Assembly: GCA_046048875.1 (NCBI GenBank)
Contig: JBJOFG010000002.1
Span: 62,001-126,000, forward strand
DNA from: CAIZGX01 sp046048875
GTDB lineage: Bacteria > Bacteroidota > Bacteroidia > Flavobacteriales_D > Sanyastnellaceae
Direction of reading: 5' to 3'
Length of the DNA: 64,000 bases
Shown here: one piece after another, positions 51,577 to 62,100 of the stretch
Layout: each line of letters opens with the position of its first letter
Position numbering within the stretch: the first letter of the stretch is position 1
Notes under the pieces: generated by a model
Told to the model about the DNA's origin: nothing
Databases searched by the model: none
The model's input: only the letters and a program-made list of their open reading frames with translations
Made by a program: the position numbers and the translations under genes

Positions 51577-52311
51577 ATGACCGCTGCTGGAAAAATAGAA
51601 TTGTTGCTTCAATCGAAGAAAAAACAACTGGCTGTTCTCATTGATCCAGATAAATGGAACAGTGAAAATGCACAGCAGCAAGGAGAATTGTACAAAGCCG
51701 CTGGAGTTGATTTCTTATTGGTTGGCGGAAGCTTAAATGCTGCCTCCGATTTCAATGAACGCGTGGAGCATTTGAGAAAATCATGTCCCCTTCCATTGGT
51801 TCTGTTTCCGGGTCATCCGCTTCAACTTACCAAACACGTAGACGCTACACTTTTTCTTTCTTTAATATCTGGAAGAAATGCTGAATTCCTTATTGGACAT
51901 CAAGTTGTTTCTGCGCCTTATTTGCATGAGTGGAAACAGGAAGTTATTCCAACCGGCTACATGTTGGTGAATGGCGGAAACACGACAACTGCTATTTACA
52001 TTAGTCAGACCGTTCCACTTCCCAACGACAAACCCGAAGTTGCTGCAGCCACTGCGCTTGCAGGGAAATACCTAGGCCTTCGTTGTTTTTATTTAGACTC
52101 TGGGAGTGGAGCAGAAAATCCTGTTTCGCAAGAATTGATTTATGCGGTGAAGAAGACCACACAACTTCCCGTAATTGTTGGAGGTGGTATAGTGAATGAG
52201 CAACAAGCACATGCTGCATGGCAAGCCGGTGCAGATGTTGTAGTCATGGGAACAGCAGTGGAACAGAATCCTGAAATACTTTTCGAAATACAAAAATTGA
52301 ATGCCTTATGA
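51577..52311 (+). CDS. Geranylgeranylglyceryl phosphate synthase family protein (PcrB-like)
   Basis: The 244-residue TIM barrel matches group II GGGP synthases, which join a polyprenyl diphosphate to sn-glycerol-1-phosphate as in archaeal lipids. Visible features are AVLIDPDKW, FLLVGGSLN, LPLVLFPGHPLQL, the GYMLVNGG segment, YLDSGSGAENPVS and the phosphate-binding IVGGGIVNEQQA ... VVMGTAVE. Relatives are known in Bacteroidota, with a poorly understood product. It overlaps the next gene by 4 bp (ATGA). Confidence 0.88.
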   Translation: MTAAGKIELLLQSKKKQLAVLIDPDKWNSENAQQQGELYKAAGVDFLLVGGSLNAASDFNERVEHLRKSCPLPLVLFPGHPLQLTKHVDATLFLSLISGRNAEFLIGHQVVSAPYLHEWKQEVIPTGYMLVNGGNTTTAIYISQTVPLPNDKPEVAAATALAGKYLGLRCFYLDSGSGAENPVSQELIYAVKKTTQLPVIVGGGIVNEQQAHAAWQAGADVVVMGTAVEQNPEILFEIQKLNAL

Positions 52312-52835
52312 TTCGTAGACCTTTTAACCTCAAGCAATGGATTGATGACAACAGACATCTTCTTCAGCCTCCTGTTGGAAATAAGAATTTATATGTTGAA
52401 TCGGGGGACTATGTAATCATGATTGTGGGCGGACCAAACGCTCGTAAAGATTACCACTACAACGAAACAGAAGAATGGTTTTTTCAAATCGAAGGAAGCG
52501 TTGTAATTGGCATTCAAGAAGACGGTAAAGCGGTTGACATTGAAGTGAAAGAAGGAGAAATGTTCTTGCTTCCAGCGAAAACACCCCATCAACCAAGAAG
52601 AGGTGCAGGTACTGTAGGTATCGTGATTGAGGTGAAGCGTGAAGACCGTGAATTAAAAGACGGATTGCTGTGGTTCTGTGAAAAGTGTAACCACAAACTT
52701 CACGAAACTTATTTCATTTTAGAAAACATTGAAAAAGATTTCTTGCCTCGTTTCAGAGAGTTTTACGGAAGTGAAGAAATGAGAACATGCAAGTCTTGCG
52801 GACATGTAATGGAGACTGATCCAAAGTTCGTTTAA
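52308..52835 (+). CDS. nbaC: 3-hydroxyanthranilate 3,4-dioxygenase
   Basis: This 175-residue cupin opens the ring of 3-hydroxyanthranilate, leading to quinolinate and NAD or to 2-nitrobenzoate-type degradation. The catalytic iron ligands are His50, Glu56 and His94 (in DYHYNETEEWF and AKTPHQPRR), and the bacterial-type second rubredoxin-like iron site is Cys124, Cys127, Cys161 and Cys164. Spacing agrees with the well-studied Cupriavidus enzyme. It overlaps the GGGP synthase gene by 4 bp and the convergent EnvC-like gene by 4 bp. No other kynurenine-pathway gene is in the window. Confidence 0.95.
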   Translation: MIRRPFNLKQWIDDNRHLLQPPVGNKNLYVESGDYVIMIVGGPNARKDYHYNETEEWFFQIEGSVVIGIQEDGKAVDIEVKEGEMFLLPAKTPHQPRRGAGTVGIVIEVKREDRELKDGLLWFCEKCNHKLHETYFILENIEKDFLPRFREFYGSEEMRTCKSCGHVMETDPKFV

Positions 52836-54247
52836 CGGCGTTTCAACCAAAGCTCTGGATTCTGCGGAACCCATCCGGCTTCAGAAACTTTTCCCAATTC
52901 GAAGTGTAAGACATAGCCTTCACCGTTGTCTGCAACGGTTCCTATTTTGTCTTTTGTATTCACTTTCGTTCCAACCGAAACATATACGTTTTGTAATCCA
53001 CTGTATACCGTCTTGTATGCGCCATGCGTAACAATGACGTTCATGCCTGCTCCTTGAATATTGAAGACGCTGGTTACAGTTCCGTTGAAGACCGTATAGA
53101 TTTCGGCATTCGCTGAAGTAATGAAATCGACACCCTTGTTATTCACTTCAATTCCAGCAATGGATTCATGCGGATGCCTTCCGAATTTCGAACCGATAGC
53201 ACCTGAAGGAACAGGCCATGGAAGACTTCCCTTATTCTGTTCGAAAACTGAATTAGCTAAAACAACATCGGGCGCACTCTCCATTTTTGGCGCTGCCTTT
53301 TCAATAGGTTTAGGCGGAGTAACCACCGTGACAGGTGTGCTCGTTTTCACAGGAGCTGAAGTTCCTGTTGCATTCGCTGAAGCATTGTTAGAAGCAGTTG
53401 CGTTAGCTGCCGCTCTGCGTTGCTCTTCTTTTCTTTTTTCTTCTGCTAAGCGTGCCTTCTCTGCCTCTTGCTTCCGAATGCGTTCGTTCTCTGCAGCTAT
53501 TTCCTGACGCACAATGTCTTCGATTTTAGCTGTTAACTGTCTGCGTTCGATTTCCTTTTGTCGTTGAACTTCGCGAAGTTTTCCTTCTTCCGATTTAAGA
53601 AATTCCAATTTCTTTTGTTGCTCAACTTTATTGGTAGCAATTTCATTTCTCTCGTTCAGCTCATCGTTTGAAAGCGCCAATTTGGTTTGCTTATTTCCTT
53701 CTAGCATAGAAATATTCTCAGCAATTTCCAACTGCGCATCTTTCATTTGTTGTGCATGAAACTTCCTGTTCTCAGCGTACTGCTTCAAAAGCTGAACACG
53801 CTTAACAGCTTGGAAAAAATCGGAAGAAGATAAGATGAATGCGAGTTTAGAATACGACGAGCGCTGCTTGTAACTGTTGTATATCATCTTAGCATATTCA
53901 GCCTTCAAATCTTGAATGCTTGCTTCCAATTCAACAACTCTCCCTTCTCCATTTTTAATTTCGCCATCGATAGAACCTACTTCGGCATTGATGGAGCGAA
54001 TTAATTCTTCGCGCAATCTAATTTGTTCGTTCAACAAAGACAATTCCGCAGAAGCGTTTCGTTGATCGGCTTGATATTCCTTGATAAGTTGCTTGGTTCG
54101 TGCAATTTCTTCATTCAATTCACTTCTTCGCGAAGTCAATTCAGCTTTCTTCGTCTGAGCGAAAACCCATTGAAATGTCAATCCTGAACAAACAAGAACC
54201 AGCACGAGCAGTGCATAGGATATTTTTGATTTATTCAGTCTACTCAT
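52832..54247 (-). CDS. EnvC-like murein hydrolase activator with degenerate LytM domain
   Basis: After a signal segment (ALLVLVLVCSGLTFQWVFAQ) there is a long coiled coil (about 30-270), a low-complexity A/N/T/P linker (about 280-330) and a C-terminal M23/LytM domain (about 345-471) starting KFGRHPHESI. The zinc site is broken: the H-x3-D motif reads NNKGVD, and the HxH motif reads VLHFE. This is the EnvC pattern, in which the domain activates amidases for daughter-cell separation rather than cutting itself. It is 2 bp downstream of the DUF4292 lipoprotein gene. Confidence 0.88.
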   Translation of the reverse strand: MSRLNKSKISYALLVLVLVCSGLTFQWVFAQTKKAELTSRRSELNEEIARTKQLIKEYQADQRNASAELSLLNEQIRLREELIRSINAEVGSIDGEIKNGEGRVVELEASIQDLKAEYAKMIYNSYKQRSSYSKLAFILSSSDFFQAVKRVQLLKQYAENRKFHAQQMKDAQLEIAENISMLEGNKQTKLALSNDELNERNEIATNKVEQQKKLEFLKSEEGKLREVQRQKEIERRQLTAKIEDIVRQEIAAENERIRKQEAEKARLAEEKRKEEQRRAAANATASNNASANATGTSAPVKTSTPVTVVTPPKPIEKAAPKMESAPDVVLANSVFEQNKGSLPWPVPSGAIGSKFGRHPHESIAGIEVNNKGVDFITSANAEIYTVFNGTVTSVFNIQGAGMNVIVTHGAYKTVYSGLQNVYVSVGTKVNTKDKIGTVADNGEGYVLHFELGKVSEAGWVPQNPELWLKRR

Positions 54248-54249
54248 TT

Positions 54250-55119
54250 CTATTTCCTTTTGATTGGATAATCCTTGTCGTAGTCGAACGAGAAATCGTA
54301 ATGATTTTGTGTGTTCAAACGAACTATCTTAAAATCCAACGCGGTCTTGCCTTTCACATCATCGATTTGAATGTTGCATTTGTGTGGATAATGTGAAGGG
54401 TCTTCTTCATCGAATTCGGAATAATTGATTTGCACCATTCGCTTGGTTCGAATGTCTGTTAATTCACATTTGGCAACCTTGTAATTATTCGATTCAATCC
54501 AAAACTTAGAGGAAATCCAGTCGTTGTCTTCTAATCGCTTAGGCACTCTTCTTCCCTCTCGTATGCCCGATGAATCTTGGTCTTCCGAGGCTCTTCTCAC
54601 ACGTCTTGAAACACGCGATATCAAGGTGTAATACTCCACGTCGAGTTTTTCAATTCCGCTTTTCATGCGACCCTCTTCGCGACTCAATCCGATTGGATTA
54701 CCAATGAGCAGGTCTTGCAAGGTGGAAAGGTCTAAATCTATTTTCGCTAATTCGGTTAACTGATTTACGGAACCCAAGAAAACATATTTGTCTCCTGGTA
54801 TTTCAGACACCATTTTCAAACTGTCTTTATCTACTAGTAATCTTAAAACTTCAATTCCCAAAGCTGGGCTCACGCTGACAGAAACAGCGCTATCCTTGCG
54901 CATTCGAACAGTAGCCTTAAACCCCTGTTGCTCTTCTCCACTCGTAAATTCAGCGTCGAGTTTCATTCCCAACCATTCAAAATCGAAGTTGTTTTTATCG
55001 ATATGACGCGTCAGAAAAGCCTGAGATCTTTCCTTCAAAGGCTCTTGTGTTTCCACAACCTCTTTACTCTTGCAAGCAAAAAGAAACGGAATAAAGAGTA
55101 TGACTATATACTTATTCAA
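54250..55119 (-). CDS. DUF4292 lipoprotein
   Basis: The 289-residue protein has a lipoprotein signal (LFIPFLFAC, Cys16) and a mature beta-rich domain with DSAVSVSVSPALGIEVLRLL and DLSTLQDLLIGNP, the pattern of DUF4292, a LolA/LolB-like family of Bacteroidota. A charged, Ser/Arg-rich loop (VSRRVRRASEDQDSS) in the middle looks like an insert. It overlaps the upstream TPR gene by 8 bp and is followed by the EnvC-like gene, a conserved order. It may take part in lipid or lipoprotein transport to the outer membrane (inference). Confidence 0.82.
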   Translation of the reverse strand: MNKYIVILFIPFLFACKSKEVVETQEPLKERSQAFLTRHIDKNNFDFEWLGMKLDAEFTSGEEQQGFKATVRMRKDSAVSVSVSPALGIEVLRLLVDKDSLKMVSEIPGDKYVFLGSVNQLTELAKIDLDLSTLQDLLIGNPIGLSREEGRMKSGIEKLDVEYYTLISRVSRRVRRASEDQDSSGIREGRRVPKRLEDNDWISSKFWIESNNYKVAKCELTDIRTKRMVQINYSEFDEEDPSHYPHKCNIQIDDVKGKTALDFKIVRLNTQNHYDFSFDYDKDYPIKRK

Positions 55120-56809
55120 TGAACTTCTTTTGATTAATTTTTTCTTTCAATTTGGAATGCGTAGGATTTAACTGCAATCCTTTGTTCCAACACTCCATAG
55201 CCTTTGATTCATTTCCTAACATGAAATACGCATCTCCTAAATGCTCCCATATTTCTTGGTCGGTCGCATTTAATTTCACTGCTATTTCCAATTGCTCTAC
55301 GGCAGCCTGATATTGTTTCTTCTGAAACAAGATGAAACCGAATGTGTCTAAATAAATTGCGTTGTTCGGCTGCATAGAAACAGCGTACTGAACGATACCT
55401 AAAGCTTTGTCGAGTTGTACCCTTTTAATCCCAAGATAATAGGCGTAGTTATTCAAAGCTGTTGCATTGTCTGGATTCTGAATTAATGCTTGTTCGAATG
55501 ATTTCTCACACTGTGTCCAATTATTCATCTTGAAATACACACTTCCCAACGAAGAATAAAACTGAGAGAGCAATTCAGGGTTTTCAATAACCAAATCTCT
55601 TCCTGTGCTCAAAATCTCCAATGACTTAGGGTATTCCTGAAGTTTCAAGTATCCCAAACCAGTGTAGTAATAAACCTCGGCATCGGTGGGAAAAAGCTCT
55701 AAAGCTTCATTTCCAATGTTAACCAATTCATTCCACTTGCGAAGTTGCTTTTGATTCTCTAACAAGAACTGCCAAACCATTACATCGCTTTTATCCAACT
55801 CCACTGCCAGCTTGAGCATTTCTTCTTGACGACTCAAATTATTTTGATGATCGGCTATAAAAGAAAGTTGCACCAAGCATTCGTATTCCGATTTAAATTG
55901 ATGGAATGTTAAATCAAATATTTCCCAAAGCGGTTTCAAGAATTTTTCATCTTGCGCAACAAGCTCTTCATATTTCTTCAAGACATCAATGGCATCGTAC
56001 CAAGTTAGGTCTCCCGATTGAATCGATTGTTTCAACAACTCGTAACTCTTCGCATCGTTCCCTGAAGTAGCCAATTCACCGCTCTCTTCCAACAAAAGTT
56101 TTCCGTTGTTCGGAATCTTCTCTTTCATGTGAGCCAACCAACGCTTGGCATCCTCGTTCAATTTCATTTCACGGTAGAATTCCAACAGGTGGAAATAAAA
56201 ATCATCATCAACCTGATTCTTCTTTTCGAACTCTTCCAACACCATTCCTGCCTCTTTATATTTTCCTTGCCAACTCAACAATTCAAATCGTTTACGAGCA
56301 ATGTCCTCGTCCTCGCCTTGAATGGCGGCCAATTGCGCGAGAACATTCGCAGCCTGATTCATATCGTAATTTCCGATTACATTCAAGTACTCGTTCAAAA
56401 TTGGAACAGGATTGGTGCTGTACTTCACCGACAAATCGAAATGCTTGATACCGTCTTTGATGTCCCCCGAATAAATTTCGTAGTAGGCCAAATCTTTCAA
56501 ATACCACGAGTTCATCGGCTCCATTTCTACAGCCATTTTAATATGCTCTTTCCCCATCTTCTCGAACTTCGGAAGTTGCGAGCACAACTTTGAAATTTCA
56601 TAGTGAGCAGCGCTTACGTTTTCATACTTCAACGCAGTGTTGAAATAGTTGATAGCCACTTCAAAATTGCCCGCCATCTTCGCCTTTTCACCCTGATAGA
56701 AATACTGCTGAAACTTCGCGTGATTCTCGTCGGTAACCACAGTTGGTTTCTTTGTTCCGCATGAAGCAAGAACAAGTAGGGAGAAAAGAAAAAGAATTCT
56801 TTTAGTCAT
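55112..56809 (-). CDS. TPR-repeat lipoprotein
   Basis: From the ATG at 56809 the protein has 565 residues, with a lipoprotein signal (FLFSLLVLASC) and then about ten to twelve tetratricopeptide-like units, for example GEKAKMAGNFEVAINYF, VYYYTGLGYLKLQEY and DATALNNYAYYLG in the second half. TPR lipoproteins scaffold envelope complexes; no partner can be read off. It overlaps the nucleotidyltransferase gene upstream by 8 bp and DUF4292 downstream by 8 bp, so four genes are coupled. Confidence 0.88.
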   Translation of the reverse strand: MTKRILFLFSLLVLASCGTKKPTVVTDENHAKFQQYFYQGEKAKMAGNFEVAINYFNTALKYENVSAAHYEISKLCSQLPKFEKMGKEHIKMAVEMEPMNSWYLKDLAYYEIYSGDIKDGIKHFDLSVKYSTNPVPILNEYLNVIGNYDMNQAANVLAQLAAIQGEDEDIARKRFELLSWQGKYKEAGMVLEEFEKKNQVDDDFYFHLLEFYREMKLNEDAKRWLAHMKEKIPNNGKLLLEESGELATSGNDAKSYELLKQSIQSGDLTWYDAIDVLKKYEELVAQDEKFLKPLWEIFDLTFHQFKSEYECLVQLSFIADHQNNLSRQEEMLKLAVELDKSDVMVWQFLLENQKQLRKWNELVNIGNEALELFPTDAEVYYYTGLGYLKLQEYPKSLEILSTGRDLVIENPELLSQFYSSLGSVYFKMNNWTQCEKSFEQALIQNPDNATALNNYAYYLGIKRVQLDKALGIVQYAVSMQPNNAIYLDTFGFILFQKKQYQAAVEQLEIAVKLNATDQEIWEHLGDAYFMLGNESKAMECWNKGLQLNPTHSKLKEKINQKKFIE

Positions 56810-57803
56810 TGTTTTGAATGGAATTGTATGAACCCAAATCAAGCACACCCTTTACGCCCGCAACTTGACAATACTCATCGATTAACGAATTATTAAGCTG
56901 ACAATTCTCAATTTTTGAATTCGATTCCACAGAAGAATTTTCTATTGTTGAATTTGAAATCGAAACGTTACTTGCAATGCTAACATTTGGACCAACGGTT
57001 GAATTCCGAAGAATCACATTCGAACCGAAATAACACGGCTCAATAATTTTCGAATCGCCTTCCAATTGGACATTGTGGCTTTGTGAAAGTCTTGAAACAA
57101 CCGAAGCCATGGTCTCTACCACTGCATTTTTGTTTCCGCAATCCATCCATTCGTCTACCTCACCTGGAACGAATTTCGCACCTTGCTTCATCATGTTGCG
57201 CATGGCATCTGGCAGTTGGTATTCGCCGCCATTCATGATGTTGTTGTCTAACAGATATTGAAGCTCGCGTTTCAACCACTCGCCGTCCTTGAAATAGTAA
57301 ATGCCAATCATGGCCAAATCTGAAATGAACTCTTGCGGTTTTTCTTGGAAGGAAACAATGGTTCCTTCGTTGTTCAATTCCACCACACCAAACTGACGAG
57401 GATCTTCGATTTTCTTCACCCACAATACACCGTCTGCATTTGGATCCAATTTGAAATCGGCACGAAACAACGTGTCTGCGAAAGCAACCGTAACGGGACC
57501 TTGAAGAGCAGATTCTGCACACATAATGGCGTGGGCAGTTCCAAGCGCTTGATCTTGGTAATGTATGGTTCCTTTGGCACCCAACTGTTCAGCTAATGCG
57601 ATTAAATGATTTTCTACTTCCTTTCCAAAGCGTCCGATTACGAAAGCAATCTCTTCCACTTTCTCGGTCTGAATGGAAACAATATCTTCGACAAGTCTTT
57701 GTACAATAGGCTTTTCAGCGATTCTCACTAATGGCTTGGGTGTAACAAGTGTATGCGGACGTAAGCGCTTACCCATACCTGCCATTGGAATAACTATTCT
57801 CAT
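56802..57803 (-). CDS. Sugar-phosphate nucleotidyltransferase with left-handed beta-helix tail
   Basis: The N-terminal domain has the nucleotide-binding MAGMGKRLRPHTLVTPKPL motif in pattern and later TVAFADTLF and GEYQLPDAM, as in glucose-1-phosphate thymidylyl- or uridylyltransferases. The C-terminal about 90 residues are hexapeptide-like repeats (NVSIASNVSISNSTIENSS), a left-handed beta-helix. The sugar and nucleotide specificity cannot be told. It probably supplies an activated sugar for envelope polysaccharide. The 92-bp region upstream holds the dut terminator. Confidence 0.88.
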   Translation of the reverse strand: MRIVIPMAGMGKRLRPHTLVTPKPLVRIAEKPIVQRLVEDIVSIQTEKVEEIAFVIGRFGKEVENHLIALAEQLGAKGTIHYQDQALGTAHAIMCAESALQGPVTVAFADTLFRADFKLDPNADGVLWVKKIEDPRQFGVVELNNEGTIVSFQEKPQEFISDLAMIGIYYFKDGEWLKRELQYLLDNNIMNGGEYQLPDAMRNMMKQGAKFVPGEVDEWMDCGNKNAVVETMASVVSRLSQSHNVQLEGDSKIIEPCYFGSNVILRNSTVGPNVSIASNVSISNSTIENSSVESNSKIENCQLNNSLIDEYCQVAGVKGVLDLGSYNSIQNND

Positions 57804-57837
57804 CTCTCGTTAATTTCTTTCTAACAAAAGAAAGCAA

Positions 57838-57862
57838 AAAGGCCGAAATCTTTTCGGCCTTT
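57838..57862 (-). terminator. dut terminator
   Basis: A perfect 11-bp stem (AAAGGCCGAAA with its complement) and a 3-nt loop is followed on the minus strand by TTGCTTTCTTTTG. It lies between dut and the nucleotidyltransferase gene. Confidence 0.85.
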
Positions 57863-57895
57863 CCATGAAGTAATGAACATTTGAAATTGAATGAA

Positions 57896-58330
57896 TTATT
57901 TCACTCCCGTGCTGCCGAATCCGCCTTCTCCTCTTTCACTTTCAGAAAGCGTTTGTTGTTCCACCCACTCGATTTGTTCGTGCTTGGCAATTACCATTTG
58001 AGCAATACGCTCGCCAGGTTCAATCGTAAACACATCATTCGAGAGATTCACTAATAAAACTTTAATCTCTCCGCGGTAATCGGCATCAATAGTTCCCGGA
58101 GTATTTAACACGGTGATACCGTGTTTAAATGCCAATCCGCTTCTTGGACGAATTTGCGCTTCGGTTCCAACAGGTAATTCCATGAACAATCCGGTTGGAA
58201 CAAGCACTCGCTCGAGGGACTTCAAGGCGATGGGTTCTTCAATGTTCGCTCGAAGATCTAAACCCGCTGCATGCGCCGTGGCGTATGCAGGTGCCTCGAA
58301 TTTCGATTTATTGATGAGTGCAACTTTCAT
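57896..58330 (-). CDS. dut: dUTP diphosphatase
   Basis: Trimeric Dut hydrolyses dUTP to dUMP. All five motifs are visible in 144 residues: AAGLDLRA, PRSGLAFKHG, GTIDADYRGEIKV with the catalytic Asp, GERIAQMVIAK, and the C-terminal RGEGGFGSTG lid. The ATG overlaps the upstream crotonase stop by one base. Confidence 0.97.
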   Translation of the reverse strand: MKVALINKSKFEAPAYATAHAAGLDLRANIEEPIALKSLERVLVPTGLFMELPVGTEAQIRPRSGLAFKHGITVLNTPGTIDADYRGEIKVLLVNLSNDVFTIEPGERIAQMVIAKHEQIEWVEQQTLSESERGEGGFGSTGVK

Positions 58331-59112
58331 TATTTACCCGTAAATGTTGGTTTGCGTTTTTCCATGAAGGCGGTTGTTCCTTCTTTGAAATCTTCGGTTC
58401 CGAAACACTTTCCGAACTCTTCCGCTTCGGCTTTCAATCCAACTGCTTCTCCATCGAAACCCGCTTGAACCGCACGCAAGGCACTTGATATGGCAGACGG
58501 TGAAAGCTTTTCAATTTTACCCGCTAAGTCTGTTGTGAACTGCATTAAATTTTCCAATTCAACCACATGATTCACCAAGCACCATTGCAATGCATCTGCT
58601 GCAGAAAGTCTTCCAGCAGTTACAATTAATTCCGTTGCTTTTCCTCTTCCCACCAAACGTGGAAGACGCTGTGTTCCACCATATCCAGGAATTACGCCTA
58701 ATGAAACTTCAGGCAATCCCATAACTGCATTTGAAGAAGCCACACGCATGTGACAGCTCATGGCCAATTCCAATCCGCCTCCGAAAGCATAACCGTTTAC
58801 CGCTGCAATAACAGGAGTATTCAAACGCTCAACGAAATTGAATAATTGCTCGTGTCCCAACAACGAAAGTTCCTTTCCTTGTTCAACCGAAAAACTAGCA
58901 AATTCTTTAATGTCGGCACCCGCCACAAACGCTTTCTCACCTGCGCCTGTCAATACAATTGCACGAACATTATCATCTGCATCTGCATCTGCGAAAGCCG
59001 CATGGAGTTCCTCAATTGTTGCCTTGTTCAAGGCATTCATCTGGTCGGGTCTGTTTATGGTAATGATGCGCGTTGCACCAATGTTTTCAAGAAGTAAAAA
59101 TTGAAACGACAT
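58330..59112 (-). CDS. Enoyl-CoA hydratase/isomerase (crotonase) family
   Basis: The 260-residue protein has the crotonase oxyanion-hole segments AFVAGADIKEF and NGYAFGGGLELAMSCH, and both catalytic Glu of classical hydratases (in GGLELAM and GLPEVSLGVIPGYGGTQRLPR, given in pattern). It is thus likely a genuine enoyl-CoA or crotonyl-CoA hydratase in fatty-acid or amino-acid breakdown. It is followed by dut with a one-base overlap. Confidence 0.92.
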   Translation of the reverse strand: MSFQFLLLENIGATRIITINRPDQMNALNKATIEELHAAFADADADDNVRAIVLTGAGEKAFVAGADIKEFASFSVEQGKELSLLGHEQLFNFVERLNTPVIAAVNGYAFGGGLELAMSCHMRVASSNAVMGLPEVSLGVIPGYGGTQRLPRLVGRGKATELIVTAGRLSAADALQWCLVNHVVELENLMQFTTDLAGKIEKLSPSAISSALRAVQAGFDGEAVGLKAEAEEFGKCFGTEDFKEGTTAFMEKRKPTFTGK

Positions 59113-59148
59113 GTGATAATTGTTTTTGCGAATTTATTCCAAAAGAGA

Positions 59149-62100
59149 TTAACGAATCACAGTAACGTGTCCAATTAATTCCTGCCTCCGTTCAATACTG
59201 TCGAAAGATAACTTCCAAGTGTATACATCGTTTGGAACGAAGTAACCCTTATAACCCGCTAACCAGGGCTCGTTTGGATTATTCGTTTCGAAAATTAGAA
59301 TTCCCCAACGGTCGAAAATTTGGAAGTGAAAGCCTGTTAAATTTTCTCCAACAACTAAGAAAACGTCATTCAATCCATCGCCATTCGGCGTTACTGTATT
59401 TGGGACATAAACGGGGAAATACGGGCGCACAAAGACCGAATCAATTCCCACACAGCCCGTGTTGTTGGTTGTAGTTAGGTAGTACCAAGTGGGTGACGAA
59501 GGGATTGCGGTTGGATAGGCGCAATCGGTGCACGACAGTCCGGTTGCTGGAGACCAGTTGTATTCCAAACCAAAGGTATTTCCGAAGAGTTCCGTGCTAC
59601 CTGGATAATCGAAATATTGATCAGGACCTGCGTCTACTTCTGGAAGCGGAAGAATGTTCATGAACAACGAATCTGTATCTGCACAACCATTCACGTCGGT
59701 TCCAACCACAGTTATCCATTGCGAAAAAGGAGCGTTAGCCAATGTTGAACTCGCAGATGCATCAACCACACTGCTGAATGGAAGCCACGAGTAAAAATCG
59801 GCTCCGCTTGCTTCAATGGGATAGTATTCACCCAGGCAAACGGTTCCTCCTTCGGAAGCAACCACATTCAATTCAATAACATTAATGGACACTTCGGAAT
59901 TACCTGCTCCACAAGCATTGGTAATAGCCACGTTGTAGGTGATTGAATTATTTGGTGAGGCCGTAGGATTCTGAATCGTAGTTGAATTCAATCCCGCTGA
60001 AGGTGACCATGAATATGTGAGTCCTTCTTCCGCTTGAAGCACCACGCTCTCTCCCAAACACAAATCAATGGTCGGATAAACAACTCCACCAGGGACGGTT
60101 TGTTCCACAAACACGTAACAGCTATCGGTGTCTTGGCAACCTTCGGGGGTTGTTATCGTGACAAAGAACTGCTCATCCACCAGAGGTGTTGCAACGGTGT
60201 TTGCTGAATTCAATGTACTTAAGGAAGATGAACTTTGCCATTGATATACTGCTCCGCCCGAAGCTGAAAGAGCTTGTGACTCGCCAACGCAAATGGTGAA
60301 GTCTGGGCCGGCTTCAGCAATTAGAATAATCACATTTACGTAGACGCCTACAGTATCGCTTCCACATGCATTAAAATCTGAAACGTAATAAGTGGTAGAG
60401 TTGTTCGGAGCGGCTACAGCCGTGCTTCCGCTGATACTTGAGAGAGTGGCATTATTTATCCAAAGCAAATTCGCCGAGCCTGTGGCATTCAGCGTCACCG
60501 ATTCACCCAGGCAAATGGGATTTACATTCGCAATCGTTGGTGGAACGAAGTCAATAATTTGAAGATTCACGGTGGCAGTATCCGAGACGTAGCAATCATT
60601 AATGTCGGAGGCAATCATTGAGACTGTAATGCTTCCCACATTATTGAACACATGACTCGGTTCGAAGGCAGTGCTTGTAAATCCGTCACCAAAATTCCAA
60701 ATAAAATCAGAGGCATTCAAGGTTCCATTGGTGAATTGCGCGGGGCTTCCCACACAAATTTGAGAAGGTCCCTCAACATTCGCTATTGCGTCCAATTGTC
60801 CCAGATCAAAACGAAAAACAGCTAAGTTGCATCCGAAACTGTTATTGGTGGAAGACCAAGCTCCTGGAGTGGTTGGAAAATCATCGTTGTTCTGACAACC
60901 CGCGCAAACCGCTTGATACACAGAGCCGCTTTTATCGAAACGTGAAGTTCCACCGTCGACATGCTCTGCGCTTGAACCTCCGCCGAGATAAGAACCGTAT
61001 ACCAATTGGGTTGCTGAAGCATTCAACACCGCTAAATAAAAATCACTTCCGTCAGTGGCCGATTGAAATGCATCGGCAGTAATCGGTAGATTATTCGTGG
61101 TGCTGTTATAGGCTAGGCAAGTGAGTGCGGGACAAGTTATTGAGTTGGTATGTCCGCCCCAACCGCTGAAATAAATTTGATTGCAATCGCTAACCAAAAA
61201 TGCTGTTGGAGAAATATCAATCTCGCCACTCCCTGTTCCTATGGTTGTATTCCAATTGAGTGTGCTCAGTGATGGATTGTATTGGCGAATAAATTGACCG
61301 CTGTTTGCTTGACCATATAACCCTGAAGTAATGGTCATGGTTCCTGCAGTTTGTCCTAGACAATAAACATTATCGTTTAAATCGGTTTGAAGGAAATAGG
61401 CTTGATCGTATTCGCCTGTTCCAATAAATGTTCCTGCAACGGGAGTGAACGTATTTGCATCTATTCGAAGAATAAATCCATCGGTTGCTCCATTCCAATT
61501 GGGATCTTGACCATTGGAACAAAATGGAAAATTCTGACTTTGAGTTCCGCCTGCTAAAAGTAAATCTCCATCGTTTGCAAACTCCAAGGCGTAAATCGCA
61601 TCCGCACCCGACCCCCCGAAATAAGAGGCCCACAACAACATGCTCAAACTCGGATTTAGTTTCGCGACATAGCCGTCACTTTCGCCCCCTCCAAAATTCG
61701 GCTGTGTTGAAGCACCTGCGATGTCTGCATTGCCACGAACACACGAACCAATAAAGATGTTATTGTTGCTATCTACATTTACTTCTCCGCGAAACGCATC
61801 GCCGTAATTGTAAAACAATTCATAGGCGTAATTCAATCCATCTGCAGCCGTTTCACCCAAAAAAGTTGAAGCTGCCAAGGTTCCACTTGCATTGAATTTC
61901 GTGATAAAAAAATCACACCCATCGGGATGTCCACTTGTAAAAAATGTCGACATCATCACAGGATTTCCGCCTGCAAAAACAGATTGATATGCACCCAGAG
62001 AAGTGGGGAAATCGTTACTACCTGTTACACCGAAAACTATGATTCGATCCTGGCTATCGACGACAACGGAATGTGGAGTTTCCTGATGAAGACCTCCTAA

